Positions 5,643 to 12,822 of a stretch of 23,758 nt of DNA are shown one piece after another. Under the pieces are notes generated by a model. That model made no database searches. It saw nothing but the letters and a program-made list of their open reading frames with translations, and had not been told where the DNA came from. How positions within the stretch are numbered: the stretch's first letter is position 1; every line of letters starts with the position of its first letter. The DNA is from a virus. The translations under genes were made by a program, and so were the position numbers. The DNA is taken from positions 1 to 23,758 of IMG/VR virus record IMGVR_UViG_3300046477_000234. One strand, 5' to 3'.

Positions 5643-7446
5643 GTCGTTCAAGCCTCGTATGCCCATCTTCTTTTACAACCTCAACCCGCTCCGTGAAGTA
5701 TTGCTTGAGCGCGTCCGTATGGGAGATGACAAAGCAAGAGCCAAAGTTCTTCCGCTCTTCGTTGAGAAGCGTTATCACCCGTTCGCTTCCCGCCTCGTCA
5801 AGGCGCTCAAAGGCTTCATCGAATACCATGAGATCAAGGTTGTTCTTCGACCTGCTGCGGGCGAGGTCTTTGAGGGCAAGGGCGACACAGAGATCCACGC
5901 GCTGTCGTTCTCCAGCGGAGTTCCCTCCATAGATACTTGAACCGTCCGAGTTGGTTGCCTTGACGGCAAACTTCTCCTTGTACTCTCCGTTCTTGAGCTT
6001 GGTAACCGTATCAAAGCCAATCCGGATTCTCCCGTCCGTCAGGATCGACGCATAGTGGTTTGCCCGCTCATTCAGGAAGGGGACGACCCCATCGAGGATG
6101 AAGGAGCGGATTCCAACGGGAGAGAATCCCTGCTGCCAGTATTTTCTCTTCTCGTACAACCGCTTGGCCTTCGTTATTTCTTCGTTGTCGCTGGTTGCTT
6201 TGCTTTTGAGCTTCTTGATCTGCTCTTCAAGGTCTGCGATTGACTGCGAAGAAACAGGTCGATTCTTTTTTGTGTATTGGAAAGTTGTTCGTAGGGCGGA
6301 TACCGATGCTCCAGCTTTTGAACAATCTGCTCGAAGTCCGGCGAGCTCATTCGGCCATCCAGATTTTTCCAGACGTCTTTTAAGTCTAGCTCCAATCTTG
6401 CGATGGCGTCGATAGCGGCGCTCCATAGCTTCAGCCTTGCCTCGGAGAGCCCCAAGTCTAGTTTTAAGTTCTGACTTTGCTTTAGCTCGGCCCTCTCGAT
6501 CCATCTCCTGACCACAGGTAGGACAGAGAGAGCCTCTTTCATGCAGAACATCATGTAAATGTTCTCGGAGAGTCGCTTCCTCTTCGTTGTATTCTTCGTA
6601 GAGGTCTTTCGAACGGGCCGCTTCCGCTTGAGCATCTCGTTTTTCGTTTTGCAGCCGAAGCAGTTTGGCTTCCCGCAGTTCACCCTTTTCAACCTCAGCT
6701 TGGAGTCTTTCATGTTCCGCCTTCTTCTCTCTCAATGATTTCTTTAGCGTCCGGAGATTCGCTTTGATCTGCTTTCTCTCCTGACGGTTCTTCTCTTCGT
6801 TGTCAACCAGCTTCGCCTCGAGTTCTTTGATCTCTTCAAGGGCATGGAGCCAAGAAGCTTTCTGAAGCTCGAGGATCATTTTCTGAGCAGAGATTTTACT
6901 GCAGACCAGCTTGTAGGCTTTCTCGTACAAGTCTAGCCCGAGCAGCCGTTCAAGAACCGTCTTCTTCTCCCGGTCCGTCAGGGTCGCAAAGCGGAGACTA
7001 TCTTGACCAAAGAGGATAGAAGAAGCAAAAGTATAAAAGTCAGTGCCGAGCAGATTATTAATCTTGTCCTGAGTCGCTGCGGAGGCAGCCGATCCAGCGT
7101 CTCGATCATTACAACGCAAGTCAAGAGAAGGGCTAGACTTAACTCCGCGAGAACGAAATACAGTCCAAACACGTCCGTCATCATCCTTGATCCGTACTGT
7201 TACAGCACAGCCTCCCGTTGAACGCTCGTTGATAACATCATCAGCTCCAACGTCGTCTCTCAGGACTCTCCCGTACAGCGCCCAGATCAGGGCGTCCCAC
7301 AAGGAGGATTTCCCGGAGCCGTTACTGTTCGAAGAGGGATTATCAAGATTCCTCCCCGTCATGAGGATGATCCCCCGGTTCGCAAGCTTGAGCTTGAGCT
7401 TGCGGATGCTCATGAAGTTCTGGACTCGGATCGAAAGGAATTTCAT
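5635..7446 (-). CDS. sbcC: SbcC/Rad50-like ATPase (T4 gp46-like) of recombination nuclease
   Basis: 603 residues, close to T4 gp46 and much shorter than cellular SbcC. The Walker A motif is NGSGKSS at about 42-48. A Q-loop-like FGQDSLRF is near 146. Coiled-coil arms flank a zinc hook CPTC at 308-311. A second arm is followed by the ABC signature NSAGERQRVDL (about 509-519) and Walker B LDLMVFDEAFERLDE (about 537-551). With the SbcD/gp47 partner encoded at 8840-9967 it should form the complex that resects DNA ends to start recombination-dependent replication. The ATG overlaps the TAA of the upstream gene by 1 nt (TAATG). The two subunits are separated by two Cys-rich genes, unlike the usual adjacent arrangement. 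Confidence 0.93.
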   Translation of the reverse strand: MKFLSIRVQNFMSIRKLKLKLANRGIILMTGRNLDNPSSNSNGSGKSSLWDALIWALYGRVLRDDVGADDVINERSTGGCAVTVRIKDDDGRVWTVFRSRGVKSSPSLDLRCNDRDAGSAASAATQDKINNLLGTDFYTFASSILFGQDSLRFATLTDREKKTVLERLLGLDLYEKAYKLVCSKISAQKMILELQKASWLHALEEIKELEAKLVDNEEKNRQERKQIKANLRTLKKSLREKKAEHERLQAEVEKGELREAKLLRLQNEKRDAQAEAARSKDLYEEYNEEEATLREHLHDVLHERGSLCPTCGQEMDREGRAKAKSELKTRLGALRGKAEAMERRYRRHRKIGARLKRRLEKSGWPNELAGLRADCSKAGASVSALRTTFQYTKKNRPVSSQSIADLEEQIKKLKSKATSDNEEITKAKRLYEKRKYWQQGFSPVGIRSFILDGVVPFLNERANHYASILTDGRIRIGFDTVTKLKNGEYKEKFAVKATNSDGSSIYGGNSAGERQRVDLCVALALKDLARSRSKNNLDLMVFDEAFERLDEAGSERVITLLNEERKNFGSCFVISHTDALKQYFTERVEVVKEDGHTRLERHV

Positions 7447-8222
7447 TAGTCTAGATGCTTGTCCATGTCGGCCCAGCTCTTCTCAACGTATTCGATTCTC
7501 AAGTCAACCGCGACACGGACTTCTCCGGGTCTGTTGACGCCAACACGCTTGCTCGCAATGCATGCCCTAAACCCAAGCTTAGCAAGAAGCTTCTCAAGCT
7601 CCCGAAGGGGCATTGGATTCGTCACGTCATACTTCTCGTACTCTCCGAGTTTCCCGAGAAATGCATTCTGAACCAGCTCCCTTTTCTCGTGGCAGTCGCA
7701 GATACAATTTACGGAGACAATGTTCCCCGTCTTCTCGCGCATCTTTTCGTAGAAGCCCGCGCAGTTCTCGTGCTCATCGGCATCGCAGTGCCTCGTCACG
7801 CATGGGATGATTTCTTGAGCAGGCCCGCCTTCCGACATAATCTCCTCCATTTTTTCCAGCGCTTGGGAGTTGACAACCTGCCTAATTTCTTCAGCCACCT
7901 TCTGTAAGCTCCCTTCACGCTCAAGATGCCTTTGGAGAGCTTCCTTAACAGCCTCCGAGTTAGCTTCCTTCGGTACTCCAATGTCCTTGGAAATCTCGCG
8001 GAAGGAGATTGTGGAGCGGCAATTAACCGGGGGCGGATTACTCCATACAGCGCCATCGTCCCAGAGTCCCCCGACTTGATGCTTGTCTGACAGATAAAAC
8101 AATGAAGTTTTGAGGGGACCTGTTTGCCCCGGACGGTTATATCGTTCTGGTGCCATTGGTGGGGACACTTCAGGGGATTCTTTTGGTAGAAGGCCCGGCG
8201 GTCTTCCAACTTTCTTAGCCAT
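7446..8222 (-). CDS. Cys/His-rich protein; its N-terminal frame is uncertain
   Basis: 258 residues if translation starts at the ATG at 8222 (MAKKVGRPPG), which has GAGG 5 nt upstream. The C-terminal two-thirds is convincing. It has a helical segment, then a metal-binding region (CVTRHCDADEHENC, CICDCH) like the CxCxCH clusters of other phage proteins, then an alpha/beta tail ending KSWADMDKHLD. The first 45-60 codons are Pro-rich with an unusually AT-rich third position, while the overlapping frame at 8278-8060 has better codon character and a zinc-ribbon pattern. The real product may therefore begin in that other frame and shift frame near the GGGGG at about 8066-8071. No function is known. 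It is translated just before the gp46-like gene. Confidence 0.6.
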   Translation of the reverse strand: MAKKVGRPPGLLPKESPEVSPPMAPERYNRPGQTGPLKTSLFYLSDKHQVGGLWDDGAVWSNPPPVNCRSTISFREISKDIGVPKEANSEAVKEALQRHLEREGSLQKVAEEIRQVVNSQALEKMEEIMSEGGPAQEIIPCVTRHCDADEHENCAGFYEKMREKTGNIVSVNCICDCHEKRELVQNAFLGKLGEYEKYDVTNPMPLRELEKLLAKLGFRACIASKRVGVNRPGEVRVAVDLRIEYVEKSWADMDKHLD

Positions 8223-8278
8223 TTCTTCCTCTTCTTCTTCGACCAACGCTCATAAGAGGGCTCTTCGTCATTCGTCAA
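7796..8278 (-). CDS. Overlapping frame with Zn-ribbon; possible true 5' part of the next gene
   Basis: The frame starts at a TTG (8278) overlapping the stop of the 8268-8843 gene, with AGGG upstream. Its first roughly 70 codons look real: a basic helix, then KCPHQWHQND and, 16 residues later, LHCFICQ, a plausible Cys2His-Cys2 zinc site, with GC-rich third positions as in neighbouring genes. After about 8050 it turns into an Arg/Lys/Leu-rich shadow of the 7446-8222 gene. A -1 shift near the G run would join the zinc ribbon to the good part of that gene. It may be a programmed shift, a sequence error or a decayed gene; as a full 160-residue protein it is unlikely. Confidence 0.35.
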   Translation of the reverse strand: MTNDEEPSYERWSKKKRKKWLRKLEDRRAFYQKNPLKCPHQWHQNDITVRGKQVPSKLHCFICQTSIKSGDSGTMALYGVIRPRLIAAPQSPSARFPRTLEYRRKLTRRLLRKLSKGILSVKGAYRRWLKKLGRLSTPKRWKKWRRLCRKAGLLKKSSHA

Positions 8279-8843
8279 GTTTCGTATCCCTAATCATCGT
8301 TACCAGATTTTCAAAGGCTTCTTGAACCTCGAGCCTCGCCATCTCAAGTTCCTCGCAGATACAAGGCATCAAGGTCTTCCCGTCATCGCAGTTGTCGCAT
8401 CGAAGCGCCTTTGCCTTCTCCATCGCTTCGAAGATTTTCAAGACCTCGTGACGCTGACGGATCATCCGGATGATGTTGTCTCCGATCTTATTTGTCTTTA
8501 CGATCTCAAGGATCTCGGTTGCGCAGGTGCAGAACGCACAGGCCGTCGCCGGATTCTTTTTGTCATGCGGCGGGTGATCCTTAGAGCCCGCCGAATCCCG
8601 GACCCAAGACAGGAGGTCATGGATCTTCGTCTTCAGGGAAGCGGAGGCGGTGTGGGCGTGAACGAATTCTTCATTCAGCTTCTTGTATTCAAGCTGTAGC
8701 TCCCCAAGCTTGAGGCGAAGGCGGGAGCCATGAATCTCACGACAGGCCGTGCAGAAATGACTAAGAAGGATTGCAGGAAGGCTGTGGCAAGCACACCCGC
8801 AGTCCTTGTTCTCTTGTTCGATTTGTTTATTTGAGTAGCTCAC
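8268..8843 (-). CDS. Cys-rich coiled-coil protein, function unknown
   Basis: 191 residues from a GTG at 8843 overlapping the TGA of the SbcD gene (GTGA), with GAGGCAGAGG upstream. Cys clusters appear three times: CGCACH plus CTAC near the N-terminus, CAFCTC in the middle, and CDNC plus CIC near the C-terminus. They are separated by heptad-like helical stretches (LGELQLEYKKLNEEFVHA). The spacing suggests several zinc sites on a coiled-coil scaffold. It lies between the SbcD and SbcC genes, so it may be a cofactor of that nuclease, but nothing in the sequence proves it. Confidence 0.65.
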   Translation of the reverse strand: MSYSNKQIEQENKDCGCACHSLPAILLSHFCTACREIHGSRLRLKLGELQLEYKKLNEEFVHAHTASASLKTKIHDLLSWVRDSAGSKDHPPHDKKNPATACAFCTCATEILEIVKTNKIGDNIIRMIRQRHEVLKIFEAMEKAKALRCDNCDDGKTLMPCICEELEMARLEVQEAFENLVTMIRDTKLDE

Positions 8844-9967
8844 AGAGCCTCTGCCTCTTGGATTAGTTTGAGCCCTGCCCGTAGAAGACTCTTGACCGAA
8901 TGGCCTTCAGGCTTGCTACGCTTAATGTACCGTGTAAGGGTCCGGTCTTGACGATCTTCCAATCGGAGCCGTGGCCGATTATTAGCGGCATTCTCTTTAT
9001 CGCCTTCCTCCAAGCTAAGAGTGAAGCCCTTTGCTTCCGCCTGAAGGATTTCATGTACATCCTTAACATGTACCGCTTCAGAAACCTTGCAGGCAACGTA
9101 GTTCCCCCGTATCCGGCGGACAAATCTATTGACTTTACCAGGAACGAATTCAACCCGAACAAACTCAGAGTAAACTCCCGGAACGAATCGGAGGGTGTTG
9201 TCGGTTGTGGAGAGGGTCCAAGAGCCTCGACGACTTCCGACGTCTCCAAAATTATGGTGTACAGGAGCACCTGGAATGAGGATAGACCCGCCCGCGTAGC
9301 TCTTTGGAGTATAGATTTCAGAAACCTTATGAGACTCATACCCATCTCCCGGAGACATCAGTTGGGGCTGGTGGAAATGCCCCGCAATTAACAGTTGGAT
9401 CTTTGAATCCTTCAAGCCCAGCTTCCCCGGCTGGACAAAGTTCTTCATGTCGGCAATGTAATCAAACCCAGCAGTAGCTCCAGCGAAGCCTGTATGACAG
9501 AGTACAACAGTAGACCCATAAACGCCCCGAAGGCAATCCAGAAAACGCTTGGGATTTGTCGTGTAAGGAATCCCAGAAATCTTCGTCCCTGCGATTGTAG
9601 TCGTCTGCCCTTCTCGTCTATCGAGAACAACACATCCAGCAGATCCATGGAGACTCCTCAAGGTATGGAACCGGGACATCTTCGAAGCTTCGTCGTGGTT
9701 CCCGGGGATCATGATGATGGGGATCTTCGACAGCCTCAAGAGGGTTGCCGTCAGGTCCATCGTCACGGCGTCGATTTTCGGGACATGGAACAGATCCCCA
9801 CTGAAGAGGATCGCATCGCAGCTTTCCTCGTGAGCGTCTTGGATAATCCTCCCGACCGCCTCTAGGATCTCGGTTAGACGGGTGTTGACGCCCTTCTTCG
9901 TGAGCCGCGCAAAGGCGGTCCACGGGTGGATGTGGGAATCGGAAAACAGTTTGAACTTAGCCACCAA
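8840..9967 (-). CDS. sbcD: SbcD/Mre11-like nuclease (T4 gp47-like)
   Basis: 375 residues. All calcineurin-type metallophosphoesterase motifs are present: FSDSHIHPW, FSGDLFHVP, MIPGNHDEA, VLCHTGFAG and IAGHFHQPQ. These bind two metal ions (Mn in homologues) and give endo/exonuclease activity on DNA ends. The C-terminal third is basic and probably binds the gp46-like subunit. The start is TTG at 9967 or the adjacent GTG at 9964. Both lie inside the end of the previous gene, after an AAGG/AAAGGG run, and I cannot decide between them. Confidence 0.92.
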   Translation of the reverse strand: MVAKFKLFSDSHIHPWTAFARLTKKGVNTRLTEILEAVGRIIQDAHEESCDAILFSGDLFHVPKIDAVTMDLTATLLRLSKIPIIMIPGNHDEASKMSRFHTLRSLHGSAGCVVLDRREGQTTTIAGTKISGIPYTTNPKRFLDCLRGVYGSTVVLCHTGFAGATAGFDYIADMKNFVQPGKLGLKDSKIQLLIAGHFHQPQLMSPGDGYESHKVSEIYTPKSYAGGSILIPGAPVHHNFGDVGSRRGSWTLSTTDNTLRFVPGVYSEFVRVEFVPGKVNRFVRRIRGNYVACKVSEAVHVKDVHEILQAEAKGFTLSLEEGDKENAANNRPRLRLEDRQDRTLTRYIKRSKPEGHSVKSLLRAGLKLIQEAEAL

Positions 9968-10169
9968 CCGGCCCTTTCCTTGAAGGCTGCTCAGGCTTTA
10001 GGGCAGGATCAATACACTTGCTTGAATGCTCAAGGAAAATATCGGCCGCTTGGAGACTTGCGATGGCCTCATATTTAAGATCGTTTGGGGCCCAAGAATT
10101 CATCCCCTCTGGTAGCTTTGAGATTCTCGCTGCGTAGATCGCAAACGCCATTCTGTCTCTCTCGGTCAC
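9957..10169 (-). CDS. Small hypothetical protein between recA and sbcD
   Basis: 70 residues from the GTG at 10169, which overlaps the TGA of the RecA gene (GTGA) and has GGAGG 7 nt upstream. The frame remains open to 10319, but that part is inside RecA. The protein is helical (DRMAFAIYAARISKLPEG, LKYEAIASLQAADIFLEH) with a Pro/Lys/Gly tail. No family is recognised. Tight coupling on both sides suggests it is translated together with the recombination proteins. Confidence 0.6.
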   Translation of the reverse strand: MTERDRMAFAIYAARISKLPEGMNSWAPNDLKYEAIASLQAADIFLEHSSKCIDPALKPEQPSRKGPVGG

Positions 10170-11161
10170 AGCAGGTCCTCCAATAGCTCTTTGCGCTTCT
10201 TTACAATGATCGGCAGGTTCTTCCGACGAAACCGGATGTTGTTGAACTTGAAATAGCCCGCTTTCCCTGCGGCTTGAATCCGGCCCGACTCCTCTAGGAC
10301 TTCCGCAAGCCCCGCCCACTCGTCAAAGCCCTTCTTCCAGATGATCCGCAACGGGGCTTTCCTGAACGGCTCGGCGCATTTATTTTTCTTGACGAATGCA
10401 TTACAAATAACTCCAACCGGACGTTGGCCCTCAACGTCAATTCTCCCGCCGCGATTGAGCTGAAGACGGATGGAGGCATGAAACTTAATCGCACGACCCC
10501 CTGGCGTCGTAGTCTTCTCTCCGAACATGACCCCGATTTTATCTCGGACTTGATTGACGCCAATATATACGGCATTATGCTTTGAGATGACCGCCGCACA
10601 GTGGCGCATAAGTCTCGACATAGCTCTTGCTCTCGCGGCCATTTCGGTTTCTTTCGGGATGAGCATCTTGTTTTTCTTGTCATACTCCCACTCCCCTTTG
10701 CTCGAGGTTGCCGCAATCGAGTCGTGAATGAAAAGGATGTTCGCCTCGGGATCGGCCTTCGTCAGGACGTTGATCAGCAGCAACAGCTCGTTTTCCAGAT
10801 CCTCAATGGTGGCGGGCCTCCGGTAGATGATCTCTTCGATGTTTAGCCCGACCCGCTTCATGAACTTCTTCGGAGCGGTCGCCTCAGTATCGAAGACGAC
10901 AACAACCCCGCCCCGACGTTGCCATGCCGCTGCGATCATCCAAGCCAACAGCGACTTGCCCGTTGACTCGTCGCCATACAACTCGATGATCCGGCCTAGC
11001 GGGATTCCCCCACCAAGCATCAGATCAAGCGCGTGGATTCCGGTCCTTACCCATTTGATTGAAGGGGGCTGGCCCAGACCCTTTATGACGTTTCGGATCT
11101 TCTCGCTCAGTTTGCTTTTCATCTTGAACAGGCGCGGGAACCTCTTCTTGCGTCGCTTCAT
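10166..11161 (-). CDS. recA: RecA/UvsX-family recombinase
   Basis: 331 residues, a little shorter than bacterial RecA. Walker A is GDESTGKS at 63-70. The catalytic Glu lies in VVFDTEAT (Glu93) and Walker B is ILFIHDSIAA. The DNA-binding loop and following strand read NQVRDKIGVMFGEKTTTPGG and AIKFHASIRL, very close to RecA (NQIRMKIGVMFG, GGNALKFYASVRL). It should coat ssDNA and drive strand exchange with the SSB, the mediator candidate and gp46/47. The ATG at 11161 has GAGG 6 nt upstream but lies 137 nt inside the preceding gene, an unusually long overlap. The basic N-terminus (about 30 residues) is the overlapped part. Confidence 0.93.
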   Translation of the reverse strand: MKRRKKRFPRLFKMKSKLSEKIRNVIKGLGQPPSIKWVRTGIHALDLMLGGGIPLGRIIELYGDESTGKSLLAWMIAAAWQRRGGVVVVFDTEATAPKKFMKRVGLNIEEIIYRRPATIEDLENELLLLINVLTKADPEANILFIHDSIAATSSKGEWEYDKKNKMLIPKETEMAARARAMSRLMRHCAAVISKHNAVYIGVNQVRDKIGVMFGEKTTTPGGRAIKFHASIRLQLNRGGRIDVEGQRPVGVICNAFVKKNKCAEPFRKAPLRIIWKKGFDEWAGLAEVLEESGRIQAAGKAGYFKFNNIRFRRKNLPIIVKKRKELLEDLL

Positions 11162-11315
11162 TATTAACCTCGCGCATCATGAAAAGCGTGAACGGGGCCG
11201 AAGAAGCCACAATCTGCCATCCCTCTCGACCAAGGACATTCAGGTAAGACTCTGGATCCTCGTGCTCGGACGGAATCGCAAGCGTCGAAAAAATCTTGTA
11301 CTCGTATTTTTTCAT
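11025..11315 (-). CDS. DUF4177-like small protein
   Basis: 96 residues. Two ATGs lie at 11321 and 11315. I prefer 11315 because AGGAG (11322-11326) is 6 nt upstream of it but touches the other. The first 50 residues read KYEYKIFSTL...YLNVLGREGWQIVASSAPFTLFMMRE, which matches the short DUF4177 pattern (YEYK..., LN-x-LG-x-EGWELV, F-x-L-x-R). The rest is Glu/Pro/Lys-rich and probably disordered, and is encoded in the region that also encodes the N-terminus of RecA in another frame. The function of DUF4177 is unknown. Confidence 0.7.
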   Translation of the reverse strand: MKKYEYKIFSTLAIPSEHEDPESYLNVLGREGWQIVASSAPFTLFMMREVNNEATQEEVPAPVQDEKQTEREDPKRHKGSGPAPFNQMGKDRNPRA

Positions 11316-11330
11316 CTTCATCTCCTAAGA

Positions 11331-11364
11331 AGTGGGACGGGATTACAAGTTGCCCCGTCCCACT
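11331..11364 (-). terminator. Perfect 11-bp hairpin between SSB and DUF4177 genes
   Basis: AGTGGGACGGG (11331-11341) pairs perfectly with CCCGTCCCACT (11354-11364) around a 12 nt loop. On the minus strand it lies 23 nt after the SSB stop codon and ends 4 nt before the AGGAG of the next gene. There is no T run, so it may be a partial terminator, a processing site or an element that sets SSB above the RecA genes in level. Confidence 0.6.
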
Positions 11365-11387
11365 CGATTAGAGGATGAACAAGTTAG

Positions 11388-12794
11388 TTACTTCTTCTTC
11401 ATCTTCCGGAGACGTTCAAGAGCGTCCTTCACGTCCTTTTTGCCGCCGCTCTTGTCCTTCTTTGAGGACTTCTTGTCGTCCTCATCGTCGTCTTCGTCTT
11501 CGTCCTCCTCTTCCTCGTCATCATCCTCCTCGTCGTCCTCGTCTTCGTCGTCGTCCTCTTCGTCCTCGTCGTCATCCTTGGACTTGGATTTCTTCGACTT
11601 CTTGTCCTTCTTGGACTTCTTGGAGGGCTTTTCGTCCTCGTCGTCTTCGTCCTCGTCTTCCTCCTCCTCCTCCTCGTCGTCCTCCTCATCCTCGTCGTCT
11701 TCGTCTTCGTCCTCGTCCTCGTCGTCCTTGGACTTCTTCTTTTTCTTCTTGTCGTCCTTGGACTTCTTCTTTTTCTTTACGCTGTCCTTTTTGTCGTCTT
11801 CTTCGTCGTCATCATCTCCATCATCATCGTCATCATCGTCGTCATCATCTCCGTCGTCGTCTTCATCATCGTCATCGTCGTCCTCATCCTCATCATCATC
11901 TTTGGACTTGGATTTCTTGGACTTCTTTGACTTCTTGTCCTTTTTGCTCTTTGAAGAAGACTCATCATCGTCTTCGTCTTCTTCATCATCGTCGTCATCG
12001 TCCTCTTCATCTTCTTCGTCTTCATCGTCGTCCTCGTCGTCATCGTCATCCTCCTTTTTGGATTTCTTCTTCTTGTCCTTGTCCTTCGACTTCTTCTTCT
12101 TGGCCTTGGGCTCGTCGTCCTCCTCGTCGTCATCCTCCTCGTCGTCGTCCTCATCTTCCTTGTCTGAGGAGCCGCCTTCCATGGCCATGATGATGTCCTC
12201 GGGGTCCGGATATTCAACCAGACCCTCCAGATCAGCCGCGTTCTTCATGATCTTCTCCACTCTGTTTACCGGGCTCGGATCTTTCGCAGTACGGACAGCG
12301 TACTTGGTGTCCAGCCCTTCTCCGCTTTTCTCGATGATGATGTCGTAGCCCCGCTGGGGGTCCGAGATATCCCCCCATTCATCGTCCGCGAAGTACGACA
12401 GAATCTGGTCGTAAATCTGCGGACCCGACTTGAACACCTGAGAGACATTGTCCCCGGCCTTGCGGTCGATGATGTTGTAGTAATACTGCTTCTTCGCCTT
12501 GATCGACCGGGCCAGTTCAATATCCCCGGGGTCCTTCGACTTGAACAACTTGCCGACTGCCTCACAGGCAGGGCAGGCCTTGCCGATGTCCTTCGGACAG
12601 GCTAGGCCCTGATCCCCGATGTTGTAGTGGATCGCCGCTTCCTTGTAGAACGTGTCCTGATCCCCCTTCGGAGGGAGGATGCGGATTTTGTTCTTCCCGT
12701 CTTCCGGCTTCCACCACGAGCGACCCTGCGTGTCCTTCTTCTTTTGGACATCTCGCATGGCCTTCTTCATCTTCTTCAGGTTTACCGTACCCAC
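11388..12794 (-). CDS. gp32-like ssDNA-binding protein with a very long charged tail
   Basis: 468 residues from the GTG at 12794, with AGGAGG 5 nt upstream. Residues 1-205 form the folded part: a basic N-terminus (cooperativity arm in T4 gp32), WWKPEDGKNKIRILPP, and a zinc site His57, Cys66, Cys74, Cys77 as in gp32, followed by OB-fold-like strands with aromatic residues (KKQYYYNIID). From about residue 211 to 440 runs a tail of Asp/Glu blocks alternating with Lys/Ser blocks. It ends with a basic, helical segment (KDVKDALERLRKMKKK). T4 gp32 has only about 50 acidic residues at its end, which recruit replication partners. The protein coats ssDNA for the polymerase and RecA systems encoded around it. 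Confidence 0.88.
   Translation of the reverse strand: MGTVNLKKMKKAMRDVQKKKDTQGRSWWKPEDGKNKIRILPPKGDQDTFYKEAAIHYNIGDQGLACPKDIGKACPACEAVGKLFKSKDPGDIELARSIKAKKQYYYNIIDRKAGDNVSQVFKSGPQIYDQILSYFADDEWGDISDPQRGYDIIIEKSGEGLDTKYAVRTAKDPSPVNRVEKIMKNAADLEGLVEYPDPEDIIMAMEGGSSDKEDEDDDEEDDDEEDDEPKAKKKKSKDKDKKKKSKKEDDDDDEDDDEDEEDEEDDDDDDEEDEDDDESSSKSKKDKKSKKSKKSKSKDDDEDEDDDDDDEDDDGDDDDDDDDDDGDDDDEEDDKKDSVKKKKKSKDDKKKKKKSKDDEDEDEDEDDEDEEDDEEEEEEDEDEDDEDEKPSKKSKKDKKSKKSKSKDDDEDEEDDDEDEDDEEDDDEEEEDEDEDDDEDDKKSSKKDKSGGKKDVKDALERLRKMKKK
11474..12164 (-). repeat. Imperfect trinucleotide repeat tract encoding the Asp/Glu/Lys tail
   Basis: About 690 nt built almost only of GAT/GAC/GAA/GAG and AAG/AAA/TCC/TCC-like codons. 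On the plus strand it appears as TCN repeats and opens a long false poly-Ser frame. Four internal basic modules (such as KSKKDKKSKKSKKSKSK) interrupt five acidic blocks. The repetition suggests growth by slippage or unequal recombination, so its length may vary between isolates or be misassembled. Confidence 0.8.
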
Positions 12795-12822
12795 GCAATC
12801 CTCCTAGATTGAATCAGAACCT

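Noticed and set aside
6174-6713. 179-codon minus-strand ORF inside the gp46-like gene
   Set aside because: Lys/Arg-rich shadow of the coiled-coil coding region, which has biased composition.
6978-7184. Hydrophobic minus-strand ORF (68 codons) that could suggest a holin
   Set aside because: It lies wholly inside the gp46-like gene in another frame; the gp46 frame is fixed by conserved motifs on both sides.
9445-9648. Hydrophobic minus-strand ORF (67 codons) within sbcD
   Set aside because: Alternative frame of the SbcD metallophosphoesterase, between its conserved motifs; no separate RBS signal.
11474-12164. CRISPR array or tandem non-coding repeat
   Set aside because: The repetition is triplet-based and keeps one open coding frame; there are no equal-length repeats with unique spacers.
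11332-12348. Plus-strand 338-codon poly-Ser ORF
   Set aside because: It is the reverse complement of the Asp/Glu/Lys repeat tail (TCN repeats), with no RBS and no family; the minus-strand gp32-like frame is clearly real.
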